Shown here in pieces: positions 31,591 through 33,202 of a DNA stretch of 33,202 bases (the stretch's first letter is position 1; each line of letters opens with the position of its first letter). The notes under the pieces are model-generated. The model was not told the DNA's origin. It made no database searches and worked only from the letters and a program-made list of their open reading frames with translations. Origin of the DNA: Nitrososphaerota archaeon (GTDB taxonomy: Archaea; Thermoproteota; Nitrososphaeria; Nitrososphaerales; JAAOZN01). The stretch is taken from NCBI GenBank assembly GCA_011605775.1, contig JAAOZN010000075.1:1-33202 (forward strand), in the 5' to 3' direction. A program made the translations under genes and the position numbers.

Positions 31591-32193
31591 GTCTTGCTCG
31601 GGTTTGTATCCTTTACATATTAAATATAGTTCGCTGCTCTGTCCTCTGCTCGCTGGCGGCTTCGTTATATCTACCTTCTCGAAGACCTTCTTCAGCTGAG
31701 CTTTTACGATCTGAAGCTCCTCTCCGTCAAAGACCTTTAAAACCGCTGAGCCAGAGGGCTTTAGTAGATGGGGCATCAGCGAGATCGCTCTTCTTGTCAA
31801 CTCTATCTGTCTGATGTGATCGAGGTTCCAAATACCGGACACATTAGGTGAGAGGTCTGAGAGTACAACATCGACCAGACCCCTAGTGTAGTATTTGACC
31901 GCATCAACGAGATCTTCGCTGAAGACATCCATCTTTAGAGTTACGACATTCTCAGCAATAGGCTGGATGCCCTTTAGATCCACACCGACGACAAGCCCCT
32001 CTGCACCAACTCTTTCAGAAGCCACTTGAAGCCAGCCGCCGGGTGCTGAGCCCAGATCTAAGACTTTATCTCCTTCTTGAAAGATGTGGTAGCGTTTATC
32101 TATCTGTATGAGTTTGAATGCTGCTCGGCTCCTGTAGCCTTGGGCTGCTGCGAGGCGTCGATATAGGTCTCTTCTGGCTTCTCTTAACCTCAA
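31576..32193 (-). CDS. rlmE: RlmE/FtsJ-like 2'-O-ribose methyltransferase
   Basis: Methylates a ribose 2'-OH in 23S rRNA or tRNA. The 205-residue protein has SRAAFKLIQIDKRY, the SAM loop VLDLGSAPGGW and the complete catalytic tetrad K27, D113 (LSDLSPN), K153 (VLKVFDG) and E188 (SSELYLI). Whether rRNA (RlmE) or tRNA (Trm7-like) is the substrate cannot be told. The start is TTG at 32191-32193. It lies 17 bp after the TFE-beta-like gene on the same strand, probably one operon. Confidence 0.9.
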   Translation of the reverse strand: MRLREARRDLYRRLAAAQGYRSRAAFKLIQIDKRYHIFQEGDKVLDLGSAPGGWLQVASERVGAEGLVVGVDLKGIQPIAENVVTLKMDVFSEDLVDAVKYYTRGLVDVVLSDLSPNVSGIWNLDHIRQIELTRRAISLMPHLLKPSGSAVLKVFDGEELQIVKAQLKKVFEKVDITKPPASRGQSSELYLICKGYKPEQDLLQT

Positions 32194-32210
32194 TACTCAA
32201 TAAACACCCT

Positions 32211-32615
32211 CTATTGGTTCACTTTGTTGTCTTGAGCGTTAGCTATGTAATCTCGCCTAACCCACTCTACAAGCTTATCACAGGTGTAGGGTGTGACCAC
32301 GCCATTAGGTGCACATTTACTCTCTGAGCCACAGGTTATACAGGGGGCTTGCTCTATCGATTTTATCTGAATCGGTAGGCGCAGTGGTGTAAGTTTATAT
32401 GTCCATCTCCCGTTATCGAGGACCCGCTCCCTCTTCACAAGCCCCCTCTTCTCTAGCCTTATCGCTAACCTCGACCCGTCTCTGCTAGTTAGGTTAAGTT
32501 TCTTCCAGAGTTCGCTCTGAAGAACCCCCTCTTTACCGTGCTCTACAACCAGCTTGTACACTCTGGAGGTGAGGTCGAGTCCCTTCTCTTCTTTGCCGTC
32601 TGCTTGCTGCTGCAT
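32211..32615 (-). CDS. TFE-beta-like (RPC34/RPC39-related) winged-helix Fe-S protein
   Basis: Probable subunit of archaeal transcription factor TFE, which helps RNA polymerase open promoters. Residues about 18-78 form a winged helix (VYKLVVEHGKEGVLQSELWK, DGSRLAIRLEKRGLVKRERV). The C-terminal cluster motif has C92, C95, C101 and C112 in CITC, ESKC and TPYTC followed by DKLVEW, matching the [4Fe-4S] domain of TFE-beta and human RPC39. An ATG at 32627 would add four residues. I chose the ATG at 32615 from a TATA box at leaderless spacing and GGGGTG just upstream. The expected partner TFE-alpha is not in the window. Confidence 0.82.
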   Translation of the reverse strand: MQQQADGKEEKGLDLTSRVYKLVVEHGKEGVLQSELWKKLNLTSRDGSRLAIRLEKRGLVKRERVLDNGRWTYKLTPLRLPIQIKSIEQAPCITCGSESKCAPNGVVTPYTCDKLVEWVRRDYIANAQDNKVNQ

Positions 32616-32637
32616 AGCACACCCCATTTATCTTATT

Positions 32638-32645
32638 GTTTTAAG
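32638..32645 (-). promoter_or_regulatory. TATA-like element of the TFE-beta-like gene
   Basis: On the minus strand TCTTAAAA is centred about 26 bp before the ATG at 32615, in the gap after ltaE. Confidence 0.35.
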
Positions 32646-32659
32646 ATAGGTGAGGAGTT

Positions 32660-33202
32660 TTATATCAACTTTTTTATGCAGATTTCGTTTACAGCATCCA
32701 AGGTCTCGAGTATGTCCTCCCTAGTTATGCCTCGATGCGTAACCATACGGATCACGTTCCCTCTTAATGTAAGAGCCTTCACACCGTACTTCAAGAGCTT
32801 CTCTACAAATTCTTTGCCTGTGAAGCCTAGGTCTGAGACGTCAAACATAACTATGTTGGTTTGAACCCTTCTAAGATCTATCCTTATGCCATCTATCTTC
32901 GCTAAACCTTCAGCTAACAGGCGTGCGTTGGCATGATCTTCTCTCAGCCTATCAACCATCTTCTCAAGCGCAACTAAACCGGCAGCAGCTATAATGCCAG
33001 CTTGCCTCATCCCACCATCCAGCATCTTTCGCATTCTACGAGCCCTCTCTATAAAGGAACTAGAGCCTACCACGAGTGAACCTATGGGTGCGCTAAGACC
33101 CTTCGAAAGGCAGAACATAACCGAATCAACAGGAGCAACAAGCTCCTTAACATCTACACCAAGCGCTACCGCAGCGTTAAATATGCGTGCACCATCAAGA
33201 TG
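32660..33202 (-). CDS. ltaE: Low-specificity L-threonine aldolase (5' end outside window)
   Basis: PLP enzyme that splits threonine/allo-threonine into glycine and acetaldehyde. The frame enters at the right edge at HLDGARIFNAAVALG, the cofactor Asp region, followed by the PLP-Lys motif DSVMFCLSKGLSAPIGS, then RMRKMLDGGMRQAGIIAAAG, the Gly-rich active-site segment. It ends at TAA 32660-32662. About 180 of the usual 340 residues are visible, all of them in frame. A Met at 33118 is internal and not the start. The gene is 44 bp upstream of the TFE-beta-like gene. Confidence 0.9.
   Translation of the reverse strand, partial: HLDGARIFNAAVALGVDVKELVAPVDSVMFCLSKGLSAPIGSLVVGSSSFIERARRMRKMLDGGMRQAGIIAAAGLVALEKMVDRLREDHANARLLAEGLAKIDGIRIDLRRVQTNIVMFDVSDLGFTGKEFVEKLLKYGVKALTLRGNVIRMVTHRGITREDILETLDAVNEICIKKLI

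Overview
This is a stretch of archaeal chromosome. Archaeal markers are Nop5 plus fibrillarin (box C/D RNP), ribosomal protein S8e, SRP19, Trm1, a TFE-beta-like Fe-S winged-helix factor, a Dpo4/Dbh Y-family polymerase, a Sulfolobus/Thermoplasma-type zinc ferredoxin and CofE (coenzyme F420). Many genes start with TTG or GTG, and TATA boxes often sit about 26-30 bp before a plausible start codon, pointing to leaderless mRNAs. SMC with ScpA and ScpB beside TFE-beta and the zinc ferredoxin suggests a TACK-type lineage (Nitrososphaeria, Caldarchaeales or Bathyarchaeia-like) rather than Sulfolobales. The exact lineage is inference.

Layout. 1-3432: a branched-chain amino-acid ABC transporter split into two convergent arms, livHM on + and livGF on -, whose stop codons abut. 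3446-5183: pyrD-pyrK on -. 5257-7756: nop5-fibrillarin-CBS protein-zinc-finger protein on +. 7758-8516: enoyl-CoA hydratase on -. 8587-9438: an accessory patch with a frameshifted RHH/PaREP1 gene and an orphan copy of the 3' end of a TnpB element. 9439-15755: Y-family polymerase, zinc ferredoxin (-), FAD oxidoreductase, NAD(P)HX dehydratase, UbiE/MenG-like methyltransferase, HtrA-like protease and a DUF5679 protein. 15862-18432: MrfA/Hrq1-like helicase on -. 18660-19944: a complete-looking IS1341-type (tnpB-only) element. 19941-22340: flavin reductase, diaminopentanoate-dehydrogenase-like protein and cofE on -. 22575-27271: overlapping smc-scpA-scpB. 27390-29127: a frameshifted AIPR-family defence gene with an N-terminal PD-(D/E)XK-like motif. 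29358-33202: a small unknown gene, then S8e-SRP19-trm1 on + and ltaE-TFE-beta-rlmE on -.

Most genes are housekeeping in compact, overlapping units: RNA modification and RNP assembly, translation and targeting, pyrimidine synthesis, chromosome organisation and F420 synthesis. The accessory signal is concentrated in three places. (1) The tnpB element sits exactly at the 3' end of cofE. If its ends are TTTAT/18660 and TCAC/19944, cofE takes its stop codon from the element and tnpB takes its stop codon from cofE; the reconstructed empty site restores the same cofE C-terminus. (2) At 9135-9263 on the minus strand lies a tnpB-free, 129-nt, ungapped copy of that element's 3' end, the region that makes the guide (omega/re) RNA in TnpB systems. 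Its first 101 nt match at 97 positions, and it has its own upstream TATA box. It could be a stand-alone guide RNA, possibly supplied with TnpB in trans, or just a decaying relic. (3) The only two clearly broken genes, PaREP1 and AIPR, each carry one surplus base in a homopolymer (G7, A8). That could be real decay, slippage-based expression or assembly error.
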